The notes under the pieces: model-generated
Databases searched by the model: none
Seen by the model: the letters and a program-made list of their open reading frames with translations, nothing else
Told to the model about the DNA's origin: nothing
Part shown: piece by piece, positions 1-8,184 of the stretch
How the letters are laid out: each line of letters starts with the position of its first letter
How positions within the stretch are numbered: position 1 is the stretch's first letter
Assembly: GCA_910588985.1 (NCBI GenBank)
Contig: CAJURO010000018.1
Location: forward strand, 1 to 36,622
Origin: an uncultured Eggerthellaceae bacterium
GTDB lineage: Bacteria; Actinomycetota; Coriobacteriia; Coriobacteriales; Eggerthellaceae
Direction of reading: 5' to 3'
DNA: 36,622 nt
Translations under genes and position numbers: made by a program

Positions 1-16
1 AGGCTGAACTGGGATA

Positions 17-42
17 AGTGCCCTCAAGGGAGCACACTTTTT
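17..42 (+). terminator. possible terminator of a gene to the left
   Basis: An imperfect hairpin (AGTG-CCC pairing with GGG...CACT, with a small bulge) is followed by a run of five T. It would end transcription of a plus-strand gene lying left of the window. The stem is short and bulged, so the call is weak. Confidence 0.3.
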
Positions 43-53
43 GAAACATAACC

Positions 54-68
54 CTAGAACTGGTCTAG
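54..68. repeat. 15-bp repeat CTAGAACTGGTCTAG, copy 1
   Basis: The same 15 bases recur exactly at 281-295, and 17 of 18 bases match when extended rightwards. The unit is itself a dyad, with arms CTAGA and TCTAG around ACTGG. Read on the minus strand it encodes LLDQF followed by a stop, the same C-terminus as the lysR gene at 281. It could be a duplicated gene end left by an insertion between the copies, or a pair of operator sites. Confidence 0.6.
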
Positions 69-76
69 AAGATAAA

Positions 77-206
77 GGGACTTGAACCCTGCGAAGGCGC
101 GAGCGTTAAGAAAACGCACCAGTGGTGCGTTTTTAGCGAGTGCGCAAGCGTGCAAAAAGCACGCGCAGCGCATGTGGATTTGCGAAGCAAATACACGTCA
201 AGTCCC
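77..206. repeat. cloverleaf-like cluster of inverted repeats
   Basis: A 9-bp outer stem (77-85 with 198-206, GGGACTTGA/TCAAGTCCC) encloses three further hairpins. The first is 111-120 with 124-133, a perfect 10-bp stem with loop AGT. The second is 141-172, stems TGCGC and GCGTGC with loop AAAAA. The third is 174-196, core ATTTGC-GAA-GCAAAT. No open reading frame explains the region. The outer stem is T-arm-like: 77-89 reads as a reversed tRNA T-arm and 198-219 as a forward tRNA 3' end. It may be a structured RNA, a small mobile repeat, or a recombination site. The structure is read by eye, without folding energies. Confidence 0.5.
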
Positions 207-219
207 CCTCCGACCACCA
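198..219 (+). other. tRNA 3'-end-like fragment (possible att remnant)
   Basis: The 22 bases from TCAAGTCC to the CCACCA at 214-219 look like the T-loop, 3' T-stem, acceptor strand and CCA tail of a tRNA whose 5' end would begin GGTCGGA. No D-arm, anticodon arm or 5' acceptor strand is present upstream; the sequence before it belongs to the hairpin cluster. This is the pattern left when an integrative element recombines into the 3' end of a tRNA gene. An island boundary is inference; the intact tRNA and a second junction are not in the window. Confidence 0.4.
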
Positions 220-227
220 TGAATGTT

Positions 228-257
228 GAAAGACCCCCTGTTCAGGGGGTCTTTTTT
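228..257 (+). terminator. rho-independent terminator
   Basis: The stem AAGACCCCCTG/CAGGGGGTCTT has a 2-base loop and is followed by six T. It lies just after the tRNA-like 3' end, as expected downstream of a tRNA or small RNA transcribed on the plus strand. The perfect palindrome could also stop minus-strand transcription coming out of lysR. Confidence 0.75.
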
Positions 258-280
258 CTGCTCCGCTCTCCACCAGGTGT

Positions 281-295
281 CTAGAACTGGTCTAG
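281..295. repeat. 15-bp repeat CTAGAACTGGTCTAG, copy 2
   Basis: Exact second copy of the unit at 54-68. This copy supplies the last codons and the TAG stop of lysR on the minus strand. The 212 bases between the copies contain the hairpin cluster, tRNA-like end and terminator. Confidence 0.6.
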
Positions 296-1183
296 GAGTG
301 GCTCTTGGATCATCTCCTTCGCCCTTTGGTAGAGTCTTAGAGCTTGCGCGCTCGGATGCCCCGAGAAGATCAGCCCATAGGGCATATCATGCAGCTCAGC
401 GAAAGGAACGCAGACAAGGTCTGGATGTATATCCTTCCAGATCTCCGTAGTGACGATCGCACGTTTGTTGATCTCGCAATCTGCGAAGAGCTCCATCGTA
501 TAGAAGGGGATGTCTGTGATGCGATTTGCGCCTAGAGACGCAAGATACGAGCGCGCGGCATCATAGTCTGCTGATACGCCTGGCTTCATCATGACAAGGT
601 CAAGGTCATGGAGCATCTCAGCATCGACCACATCCGGCATCTCACCATCAAGCGATCTTGGCACCGCAAGGCAAAGAGGAACGCGTGCAAGCTCAAGGAA
701 CAAGCATTGCTCTTGATAGAGCTCAGACATGAAGAGCCCTTCCATGACATCATAGGAAACGCCGAGCCCACGCAAATAGTTGCCTGGCTCGAACCCTGCT
801 CCCTCAAGCGAGATGATCTCCATATGAGCCTCGGGCGTATCCTCAACCATGTGCGACCATATTCCTGGGAGCATTCGGCATTTCATGAGAAGCGATGTTG
901 CCACCCGAATAGAACCTTCCCCCTTCTGGATAAGGCGTGCCCGCGCAACCGCTTCATGAGAATGCCGCACGATCTCGACCGCGTCACGATAAAGCGATTC
1001 GCCAGCCTCAGTGAGCGTAACGCCTCGATGCCCACGCTCGAACAGAACAACGCCAAGGCGCTGCTCGAGAAGGTCGATCTGCTGGATAAGAGAGGAAGGT
1101 GCGATGTAGAGCGTGCGAGCTGCTTTGCTGAAGCTTCCCGCATTCGCCGTCTCGATGAAGGACTCGACTTGGCGCGAGTACAT
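281..1183 (-). CDS. LysR-family transcriptional regulator
   Basis: A 300-aa protein of typical LysR length. Residues 1-60 form the winged helix-turn-helix (SFSKAARTLYIAPSSL, then LEQRLGVVLFERG), followed by a linker helix and a ligand-binding domain. LysR proteins bind DNA as tetramers and respond to a small molecule. The start at 1183 puts the HTH at the usual distance from the N-terminus. Its stop codon lies in the second copy of a 15-bp repeat (281-295). Upstream on the same strand is a small membrane-anchored protein 72 bases away. The effector and targets cannot be told; a link to the transport genes at 1789-4619 is possible but unproven, because LysR genes usually control a divergent neighbour and none is present here. 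Confidence 0.9.
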   Translation of the reverse strand: MYSRQVESFIETANAGSFSKAARTLYIAPSSLIQQIDLLEQRLGVVLFERGHRGVTLTEAGESLYRDAVEIVRHSHEAVARARLIQKGEGSIRVATSLLMKCRMLPGIWSHMVEDTPEAHMEIISLEGAGFEPGNYLRGLGVSYDVMEGLFMSELYQEQCLFLELARVPLCLAVPRSLDGEMPDVVDAEMLHDLDLVMMKPGVSADYDAARSYLASLGANRITDIPFYTMELFADCEINKRAIVTTEIWKDIHPDLVCVPFAELHDMPYGLIFSGHPSAQALRLYQRAKEMIQEPLLDQF

Positions 1184-1255
1184 CAGCGCTCCTTCCTTCA
1201 GGTCTATACCTTATGCATTGAGAGTATAGACGCGATCGAAGGAAGATTATACCTA

Positions 1256-1681
1256 CTATGCCTTGCGATTTTGCTGAAGCAGCTCATCACGCAGCTGTGA
1301 GGCCTGCCAGCTCATCCACGCGCATTTGCATTCCACCCGTTCGCCATCTTGATAGACGATGGTGATGTCGTTTCCCCACCCGCCATCAAGATGAAGCCGC
1401 GCAGGTTCATGCTCGCACATCTCCTCATAGCGCTCTGACTGGACGCTTACCGTCTCAAGCATGCGCTTCCCATTCCGATAGGTCACGTCGAACGTAGCAA
1501 GCTCTCGCGGACCAGCACCGACCAGATACGCCTTCTCGACCCTTCCACGCTTCGCCTGCTCTTGCTTGGAGAGCACCTCTTTGGGAAGGGGCGTTTTCTT
1601 GTCCGCCCTCCTCTGACCGATCACCACGAAAACGATCAGGACTGCGAATATGCCAACGATCAAAACTACCGTGATATCCAT
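1256..1681 (-). CDS. membrane-anchored protein of unknown function
   Basis: 141 aa with one N-terminal membrane helix (about residues 4-24, very rich in I, V and L), followed by a basic stretch and a soluble domain of about 110 residues. No signal-peptidase site is evident, so it should be an anchored protein with its C-terminus probably inside, given the positive residues after the helix. The soluble part has alternating strand-like segments (ATFDVTYRNG, NDITIVYQDG) that suggest a small beta domain. It lies between the MFS gene (107 bases upstream) and lysR (72 bases downstream), all on the minus strand. I do not recognise a family. Confidence 0.7.
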   Translation of the reverse strand: MDITVVLIVGIFAVLIVFVVIGQRRADKKTPLPKEVLSKQEQAKRGRVEKAYLVGAGPRELATFDVTYRNGKRMLETVSVQSERYEEMCEHEPARLHLDGGWGNDITIVYQDGERVECKCAWMSWQASQLRDELLQQNRKA

Positions 1682-1788
1682 GGTGTACCAACTTTCAGAA
1701 TGCTTTTGCAGAACACGTTTGCTGCATGCATCTCATCAAAAACACTCTTGCGCGCACCCTTCTTCCAAGACAAGCGCACATCACCGCA

Positions 1789-3105
1789 TCATTTCCGCTT
1801 TGGGAACCTCACAGCGAACGCGCAGAGCGCACAAACAAGTACGATGCCCGCTGTGATGAGATATCCCGTCGACAAGCTGCCACCTGCATCGAAGATGGCT
1901 CCTGAGAAGATCGGGATCGTCGAGGCTACCAGCGTTGTCACCAAAAGACCTGTTCCAAGGTTGCGCGCTTGTGCCGTTTGTCCGAAGTAGTTCGCTATTG
2001 CTGTTGGAAATGTGACCGATACTGCACCGAATGCAAGCCCCGTGATGGCGTAATAGAAGTACACCATGAAGATGTTGCTCGCGAATGCTGCAACCACGAT
2101 CCCAACGATCAAAGCAACAAGACAGCCCCCTATCAAACGCACTGGTTCGACCCTGTCTGACAAGGCCCCTATTCCCAACGTGCCTACCAGACCAAGAGCT
2201 CCCATGCATGAAACAGCCCCGACAATGGACTCTTGCGCGAAGCCAAGCGCGCTGAAATGCAGCACTCCCTCAGAAACTGCAAGCGTATAGGCTGCATACC
2301 CACCTGTGCCTGCAAGCGCGATGAGCCAAAAAGCAGGCATCCGCAAAACACGCTTGAACGGAATCCGATCGGTTGTCTTGTATACGCGTTGAACAGCGGT
2401 GCGCTGCACAGGGGGTTTCGCCGCAGCAGACCCATCCGCCTCCGAGGCCTCCGTTACAACGTTCTTCCCCTCTTCGCAGGGGCTCTTCCCCTCTTCCATC
2501 CCGAGATCTTCGCTCTTCTTGCGATCATGCACGAAAAAGAACACCAGCGGAATGACGAGCATGGCACAAACAGCCACAAAGCCCCACGCGATCTGCCATG
2601 ATTCAGTCATGCCCACAAGCAGATGAACAAGAGGCGGCACGAAAATCGCACCAGATCCGCCGATCAGCATCATGATCGTCATCGCGCGCCCGCGATTCTC
2701 GAAGAACCACTCCCCTACGAAGTTCTGGCACGAAAGCTGTCCTGCCATGACCGAACCTACGCTCATGAGCACACCAAAGCAGATCAGGTACTGCCATGGC
2801 TCGCTCACAATGAGCGCCATCGCCGCAGCGCCTCCGATCATGATGATCGCACCAAGCGTCATAGCGAAGCGACTTCCCTTGCGTGCGATGAGCGTGCCAA
2901 TGAGAGGGCCAGGTATGCCCTGACAGAGCACGAATATCGAAAAGCCTGCGCTCAACAAGGTCGCATTGAGGTGCAGGTCAGCATCTGCAAGCATCAATGG
3001 ATTCGCTATGGTGGCGGTCGCAAGAACGCACCCAGTCGAGCAGAAGTAGATCACGCCCGCTAAAAAGGCGAGGCGAAAGGTAGAGAAGAAGGGCTTGCGG
3101 TCCAT
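1789..3105 (-). CDS. MFS transporter, oxalate/formate-antiporter-like
   Basis: 438 aa with about 12 hydrophobic segments in two halves separated by a charged cytoplasmic loop (about residues 195-250). The loop between helices 2 and 3 carries a variant MFS motif (GTLIARKGSRFAMT), and the second half repeats it (GALSDRVEPVRLIGG). The layout resembles the OFA and monocarboxylate branch of the MFS, which carries small organic anions. The start at 3105 has a clear ribosome binding site (GAAGGAG). It lies downstream of the terminator at 3132-3177, so it should have its own promoter. Close placement to a DASS carrier and molybdenum enzymes suggests uptake or export of their substrate or product; the substrate is unknown. 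Confidence 0.85.
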   Translation of the reverse strand: MDRKPFFSTFRLAFLAGVIYFCSTGCVLATATIANPLMLADADLHLNATLLSAGFSIFVLCQGIPGPLIGTLIARKGSRFAMTLGAIIMIGGAAAMALIVSEPWQYLICFGVLMSVGSVMAGQLSCQNFVGEWFFENRGRAMTIMMLIGGSGAIFVPPLVHLLVGMTESWQIAWGFVAVCAMLVIPLVFFFVHDRKKSEDLGMEEGKSPCEEGKNVVTEASEADGSAAAKPPVQRTAVQRVYKTTDRIPFKRVLRMPAFWLIALAGTGGYAAYTLAVSEGVLHFSALGFAQESIVGAVSCMGALGLVGTLGIGALSDRVEPVRLIGGCLVALIVGIVVAAFASNIFMVYFYYAITGLAFGAVSVTFPTAIANYFGQTAQARNLGTGLLVTTLVASTIPIFSGAIFDAGGSLSTGYLITAGIVLVCALCAFAVRFPKRK

Positions 3106-3131
3106 TCAGGCTCCTTCGCGTTACATCCTAC

Positions 3132-3177
3132 AAAAAAGAGAGGGCAAGGCTTGGGGGATAGGAACAGCCTTGCCCTC
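3132..3177 (-). terminator. rho-independent terminator of the molybdoenzyme-carrier operon
   Basis: The 12-bp stem GAGGGCAAGGCT/AGCCTTGCCCTC (3140-3151 with 3166-3177) is followed, in the minus direction, by TCT and a T6 run. It lies 39 bases past the stop of the DASS carrier and separates it from the MFS gene. Confidence 0.85.
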
Positions 3178-3215
3178 GAGAAAATGACCCTCTTACCAAG
3201 CGCCTGGAGAAAGCA

Positions 3216-4619
3216 CTATGAGAACAGTCCCGAGATAAGCGGAATCCACAGGGACATGAGGACGATGAGGCAGATGGCTGGCCCAATGCCGAACTTGACC
3301 ATCTCTCCTGCCTTGTAATACCCCTGCCCGAAGGTAAGCGCTACCGTTGGGTTGAATGGAAGCAGGAAGTTGCCTGCAACGCAGATCGCGATAGCAACGG
3401 TCGGAACCACAGGGCTGACGCCGATGGCAGCGAACAGCGGAATGGTGATCGGCACGAAGATAGCGATGATAGCTGCGCCGATGGGGAAGAACGTATGGAG
3501 CAGATAGATGAACGTGAAGATGAACAGGCACATCGGAATGGCAGCCCATCCCGTAAGACCCGTTGCCATCAGAAGCTCTGCCATAGCCTTTGCAGCACCA
3601 GTTTGCATGACGACCATACCGAGAGAGATGATCGCACCGATGATGATGACGATATCCCACGGAACCTGCTGCTGAACCTCTTTGAAGTTGATCAGGTCGA
3701 GACCAGGAAGCATCATGACCGCCAGCGCGATGATGGTCACCATAGTAGCATCAAGGCCTGTGATGAAGCTTGAAGCGATCCATGCAATGAGCGTGATAAC
3801 AAGGATGACGATCGCCTTGATATCGAAGCCTTCGATATCCTTTGCCGCTGCTGCCTGCTCGCGGATCTCGTTGAGGAAAGCATCCTCGATCGGCTCGGGA
3901 TTGAATGCCAGGGTCAGGAAGAACCATGCGATGGGAACCATGACGATGGCAATGGGAAGACCAACGGCCATCCACTCGATGAAGGAGACGCCCGCGCCTG
4001 TTGCCTGCTCCATGGTCGAGATGGCAAGGATGTTGAAGTTGCCGCCGACTGGAGTTGACATGCCGCCGATAACGGCTGCGACTGGGATGCCGATCATGAG
4101 GCACTTGCCAAGGTTCGAATGAGCTGGGTCAGCATTCGCTGCTTTCAAGATGGTCAGCGCGAAGCCATAGAAGATGATCGTTACGCAGAAGTCAGAGAGC
4201 ACCGTTGAGAGCAACGCGCATGTTGCCATGAAGAGCAGGATGAGCTTGCGAGAGTTCTCATGAACGCGCTCGACCAGCCAGCCGACCAAGCGAATGCCCC
4301 ATTTCGTCTTCATGACGACAACAGGAAGACAGAAGATGGCGATTGCGAAGAACACAGCATTGTTCGCGAAGCCGCCCGTTGCTCCTGCCCAGTTTGGCGC
4401 GATGCCCAATAAGAGCATGAGAACAAGGATGAGCAAGCCAGTCGCACCGAGCGGGATAGGCGTAGTGATCCACATGACCGCCAAGGTCAGCAGCAACCCA
4501 ACGGCAAGCCATCCCTGATGGGTGAAGCCGCCCATGTCGGGCAAGAGCGCAGCAACAACAAGCAATGCACATGCGATCACAAGACCGATGATGCGTGTTG
4601 GTAATTTAGTAGTAGACAT
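3216..4619 (-). CDS. DASS/SLC13-family anion carrier
   Basis: 467 aa, strongly hydrophobic, about 11-12 membrane segments plus re-entrant hairpins. The family's duplicated sodium and carboxylate motifs are visible as STPVGGNFNIL (about residues 190-200) and as a second, looser copy FNPTVALTFG near the C-terminus. DASS proteins (sodium:dicarboxylate, citrate, sulfate) move di- and tricarboxylates or sulfate across the cytoplasmic membrane. It is the last gene of the operon that begins with the zinc-ribbon protein and molybdenum enzyme, 54 bases after the ferredoxin subunit, and is followed by a strong terminator. An aromatic or aliphatic carboxylate substrate is plausible by context only. The first Asn motif is GGNFN rather than the more usual SNT or PPN. 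Confidence 0.85.
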   Translation of the reverse strand: MSTTKLPTRIIGLVIACALLVVAALLPDMGGFTHQGWLAVGLLLTLAVMWITTPIPLGATGLLILVLMLLLGIAPNWAGATGGFANNAVFFAIAIFCLPVVVMKTKWGIRLVGWLVERVHENSRKLILLFMATCALLSTVLSDFCVTIIFYGFALTILKAANADPAHSNLGKCLMIGIPVAAVIGGMSTPVGGNFNILAISTMEQATGAGVSFIEWMAVGLPIAIVMVPIAWFFLTLAFNPEPIEDAFLNEIREQAAAAKDIEGFDIKAIVILVITLIAWIASSFITGLDATMVTIIALAVMMLPGLDLINFKEVQQQVPWDIVIIIGAIISLGMVVMQTGAAKAMAELLMATGLTGWAAIPMCLFIFTFIYLLHTFFPIGAAIIAIFVPITIPLFAAIGVSPVVPTVAIAICVAGNFLLPFNPTVALTFGQGYYKAGEMVKFGIGPAICLIVLMSLWIPLISGLFS

Positions 4620-4673
4620 GTTCTACCCTTTCGTTTGGTGCCGCAGGCCGTATGGCCTGCGGGCAAGCAAGGT

Positions 4674-5507
4674 CTATGTCAGAGAGGCGAATACCTCGAT
4701 CGGGCCTACATTTCGGTCCTCTTCCACCGTAGATGCCTCGATGACACGCGTCATGTAGCCATCGGCCTCAACATAGACGCGCCATTGAGCAGCATCGATC
4801 TGGTGGAACCAGAAGTCGCCGAAGTCATCGGTCTCTGTGGCCATCACATCGCCCGTCTCAAGGTTCTCGATCGTCACCTTGGCTCCGATCACAACCTCAT
4901 CCTCTTCCAGGTCGACTACGATGCCGCCCAGGAACCGTTTGGGGATATTCAGGTAATGGACGCGAGGCTTGACCCCAGAATCGGGGATGAGCTCCTCTGA
5001 GACTGCGATCTCCTCAGCGAATTCCTCTTCGTCGCCGAAGCGGAGCGCTCCATGAGGACACACATCCACGCAGTGCGGAAGCAGCCCTTCATCGACCAAG
5101 TGCGCGCATCCCGTGCATTTTTGGGGCACCGAAAGCTCTTCGTTCCAGAAGATAGCGCCATAGGGACATGCATCCCTGATGCTCTCCAATCCCTTCGCCT
5201 TCACCGGGTCGATGATGACCAGGCCATCAGGACGCTTGTAGATGGCATCTGCATGCCCCATATCAGCAGCCGCTTCCATGCAGGGAGCTGCATCGCAGTG
5301 CTGGCACATATGCACCATGTATGACAGCTTCACCTTTGGAACCTGGCCACGTACCTTCTCCTTGAGGTTGAGCCAGAACTGGCCTGTGTCAGGCTGCGGG
5401 AGCGCGATGGGGCTCCAGTCGTTGTCGACGTGCTCGTCCTTGCAAGCAAGCTGGCAATTGCGGCAACCTGTGCACTTGTCAGCGTCGAATACGAATACCT
5501 TTCCCAT
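4674..5507 (-). CDS. [4Fe-4S] ferredoxin subunit, pyrogallol-transhydroxylase beta type
   Basis: 277 aa. Residues 1-160 hold exactly twelve suitably placed cysteines (12, 15, 18, 22; 68, 71, 76, 114; 131, 134, 146, 150), enough for three [4Fe-4S] clusters. Residues of about 175-277 form a beta-rich, transthyretin-like domain (VVIGAKVTIENLETGD, then TDDFGDFWF). The size and the ferredoxin-plus-beta-domain layout match the beta subunit of pyrogallol-phloroglucinol transhydroxylase (about 274 aa) and not ordinary DmsB (about 205 aa, four clusters). There is no signal sequence, so the complex should be cytoplasmic. The gene starts 3 bases after the stop of the large subunit with a GAGGAG site, which implies coupled translation. 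It would pass electrons to, or stabilise, the molybdenum subunit. Confidence 0.88.
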   Translation of the reverse strand: MGKVFVFDADKCTGCRNCQLACKDEHVDNDWSPIALPQPDTGQFWLNLKEKVRGQVPKVKLSYMVHMCQHCDAAPCMEAAADMGHADAIYKRPDGLVIIDPVKAKGLESIRDACPYGAIFWNEELSVPQKCTGCAHLVDEGLLPHCVDVCPHGALRFGDEEEFAEEIAVSEELIPDSGVKPRVHYLNIPKRFLGGIVVDLEEDEVVIGAKVTIENLETGDVMATETDDFGDFWFHQIDAAQWRVYVEADGYMTRVIEASTVEEDRNVGPIEVFASLT

Positions 5508-5510
5508 GCT

Positions 5511-8135
5511 CTACTCCTCTCCCTGCCGCACGCGAGCCGTTGCGATGAGGCCACAATCTGGGTCATAGGGTCGATTGAACGCCTCGGGATAGCGCTCGGC
5601 CAGGTCGAAGACATCGACCTTCTCGATATTGACGAGGAATCCGCTCGTCACTTCACCTACCGTGTTCTTAGATGTGCACGCTGTCGGAGCGATCAGGTTG
5701 TTGGCACCACCACGATCAAGGCCTTCGCCACCTGCACCCATCACGATGGAGTCCACGCGTGAGCCATGATCTTGATAGAGCGCGCCAGGCATGATGCGCT
5801 CGGTAACGATAACGCCACCCAGAACACCGCCGCGCTCGTTGTAGAGCTTCGCGATGTCGCCCGTCTTCAAGCCAAGCTTGCCTGCATCGATGGGGTTCAC
5901 CCAAATAGGCTCGTAACGATAGCCATCGGGGCCAACCACTTTGCACGTTTCGATCTCACGTAACCAGGTGACATCGTCGTGCTGTGCGTGCACGCGGAAA
6001 TGCGGATGATTGGATACCAAAAGGAACGGGTAGATGCGGCCGCGCTCGGTTGACTTCCTCTCATGATGCTCTTCAGAGACAGCCACCCATTTCGGGATCG
6101 GGCCACGCTCCTTGTCATCGGGGAAGTTCTCAGCAAGCGTCGTCGAGTAGTACTCAAGCTTGCCTGTCGGGGTGCGCAGCGGATGCCCCTCGGGATCATC
6201 ATGGAATTCGATGAGACCAGCAGGGATGTCCTTCCAATCCTTGCGCGTGGGGAACGGATAGTACTGCTTTTCCTTGAACTCCTCGAACGTCATGGTTCCC
6301 TCAGGGATGCCGCACGTCTCAAAGCCCGTCTCGATCCACTCATCGTAGGTCTTGCCACCCATGAAGCGATCATAGAGATTTTCGTAGATCCCGCCGAACT
6401 TCTCGAGCGCCTTCGCGATCTCTCCAACACCCTCGACGTCTGACTTCGACTCCATGCGTGGCTTGATGGCCTGCTTCTCATAGAAGACCACGTTCCACTG
6501 ACCAGAATCCGAATCGGTACCGATATCAGCTGTCTCGAACTTCGTATTGGAAGGAAGGATGATGTCGGCGAAGTTGCAGTCATTCTCCATCCAGGGATGC
6601 TGGATGACGACGAACTCGACGGATTCATGGCGAAGCGCATCTTGCATCTCGAAGCCGCCATTCCAGCAGGTCTCCCAACAAGGGGAGTCCGACCACACCA
6701 TATGGATGCGGCTCTTGCCCTCGACCGGGAAGGTGAAGGGACCTGTGAACTGGTCCTCGCGCGGAAGCCCAGCGGCAACATGACCATACCATTGCACAGG
6801 AGGATCCATGATCGCCTGAGGGATCATGGTCTTCGGGATGAAGCTTGGCATCGTGCCCGTGATGAACCCGCGATAGGCGGCGCCAATGTTAGGGATGACC
6901 GTTGACGGCGGAAGCGGCGTAACGGTAGGAATGCCGAAGAGCGTCCACTCGAGCATCTTGAACTGGTTCGCGCCAGGCTTGCCAAGTCCCTGCATGCCCA
7001 AGAGAGCGACCTCAAGACGAGCAGGCTCATGAGCAAAGCAGCTTCTGATATAGCTACCACCGTTGCAATGCGCGATGGAAACCGCGTTCTTCGCCCACCA
7101 GCGAGCAAAGGCCTTGATGGTATAAGATGGAACGCCGCAGATAGCCTCGGCCCACTTCGGCGTCTTCGGAACGCCGTCTTCGCCTCCAAGAACGTAATAC
7201 TTGAAGTTGTCGAAGCCAACGGCATGGGTCGCAAGGTAATCCGCATCGTAGGTTCCCTCTTTGATCCATGTATAGGCGATGGCCAGCTGCAGCGCTGCGT
7301 CTGTATTAGGCAACACGGGAATCCATTTGTCGGCATGCACCGCATTGGTGTAGTTGACATCTGGTGAGATATGGATCTGCTTCACGCCGAGTTCCGTGAA
7401 CCATGAGCAGAGTCGGCTCGCCATGAAGCCGCCCCAGCCAAGCGGCGTGGTCTCAACATCGCATCCCCAGAACAAAACGCCGTCGCCATTCTCGGAAATG
7501 TCCTTGATGATGTTGTTCTGCAGAGAATTTTGCCCGAGCGGATCCATGCCCCAAATGTGCTTTGCGCCCCAGTACCAACCTTCCCAGCTATCTGGTTGGC
7601 GCGATTGCAGCGTGAATCCACCGCACAGGTTCAAAAGATTGGTGATCGAGCCATGCGAAGCGTGAACCACCTTCGTCTCGCCATGTCCGTCAACCTCGCA
7701 AAGGATGGCTTCGGGTCCGTATTGCTCGTGAATGCGCTTGATCTCGGCAGCGATAAGGCTTGTTGCCTCATCCCAGCTGATGCGAACATATTCGCTCTTT
7801 CCACGATTCTGCGGGTTACGCTCGCCATTCGGATCCCAGTCGACGCGCTTGAGCGGATAAGGGATGCGGTTCTTCGAGTAAACGCGCTTCTTATAGGAAA
7901 GAGAAAGCGAGCCGATCAGCGTCTTGAATCCTGGCTCGAACGTCTTCCCACGCGCCTCGATCTTCCATGCATTCAATTCCTCAGGTGTGTAATGCTCGTC
8001 GAAGTGGAACGGACGTATGCGAATGATCTTGTCCTGCTCCTCATCGACGTCCACCGTGCAGGCATTCGTTCCAATACCGAAGCTATTGAAACCAAGTCCT
8101 TTCACGATGGATGTTCCACGTACATTTTTGTCCAT
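5511..8135 (-). CDS. molybdopterin large subunit, pyrogallol transhydroxylase / catechol dehydroxylase family
   Basis: 874 aa, almost the length of the 875-aa transhydroxylase alpha subunit. It belongs to the DMSO-reductase superfamily and should bind bis-MGD molybdenum. Unlike most of that superfamily it has no N-terminal Cys-rich [4Fe-4S] motif and no twin-arginine signal, both features of transhydroxylase. The candidate molybdenum ligand is Ser183 in RQPDSWEG, next to Asp182; His151 (DGHGETK) lies 31 residues earlier. The known enzyme, as I recall it, uses a Ser ligand, an adjacent Asp and an upstream His about 30 residues away. Such enzymes transfer or remove phenolic hydroxyl groups. Relatives in gut Coriobacteriia include catechol dehydroxylases, which act on dopamine, catechin or lignan catechols, so the substrate is uncertain. 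It is the second gene of the operon. Confidence 0.88.
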   Translation of the reverse strand: MDKNVRGTSIVKGLGFNSFGIGTNACTVDVDEEQDKIIRIRPFHFDEHYTPEELNAWKIEARGKTFEPGFKTLIGSLSLSYKKRVYSKNRIPYPLKRVDWDPNGERNPQNRGKSEYVRISWDEATSLIAAEIKRIHEQYGPEAILCEVDGHGETKVVHASHGSITNLLNLCGGFTLQSRQPDSWEGWYWGAKHIWGMDPLGQNSLQNNIIKDISENGDGVLFWGCDVETTPLGWGGFMASRLCSWFTELGVKQIHISPDVNYTNAVHADKWIPVLPNTDAALQLAIAYTWIKEGTYDADYLATHAVGFDNFKYYVLGGEDGVPKTPKWAEAICGVPSYTIKAFARWWAKNAVSIAHCNGGSYIRSCFAHEPARLEVALLGMQGLGKPGANQFKMLEWTLFGIPTVTPLPPSTVIPNIGAAYRGFITGTMPSFIPKTMIPQAIMDPPVQWYGHVAAGLPREDQFTGPFTFPVEGKSRIHMVWSDSPCWETCWNGGFEMQDALRHESVEFVVIQHPWMENDCNFADIILPSNTKFETADIGTDSDSGQWNVVFYEKQAIKPRMESKSDVEGVGEIAKALEKFGGIYENLYDRFMGGKTYDEWIETGFETCGIPEGTMTFEEFKEKQYYPFPTRKDWKDIPAGLIEFHDDPEGHPLRTPTGKLEYYSTTLAENFPDDKERGPIPKWVAVSEEHHERKSTERGRIYPFLLVSNHPHFRVHAQHDDVTWLREIETCKVVGPDGYRYEPIWVNPIDAGKLGLKTGDIAKLYNERGGVLGGVIVTERIMPGALYQDHGSRVDSIVMGAGGEGLDRGGANNLIAPTACTSKNTVGEVTSGFLVNIEKVDVFDLAERYPEAFNRPYDPDCGLIATARVRQGEE

Positions 8136-8184
8136 AGAGCACTCCCTCTCTTTTTACTGCCCTCCTCAGGCAGGGTCATAGAGT

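Noticed and set aside
77..89. reversed tRNA T-arm as evidence of a minus-strand tRNA
   Set aside because: No acceptor stem, CCA, anticodon arm or D-arm can be formed around it; it is the left arm of an inverted repeat.
608..1300. 230-aa plus-strand frame antisense to lysR
   Set aside because: Lies entirely over a well-supported LysR gene, has no ribosome binding site and no domain.
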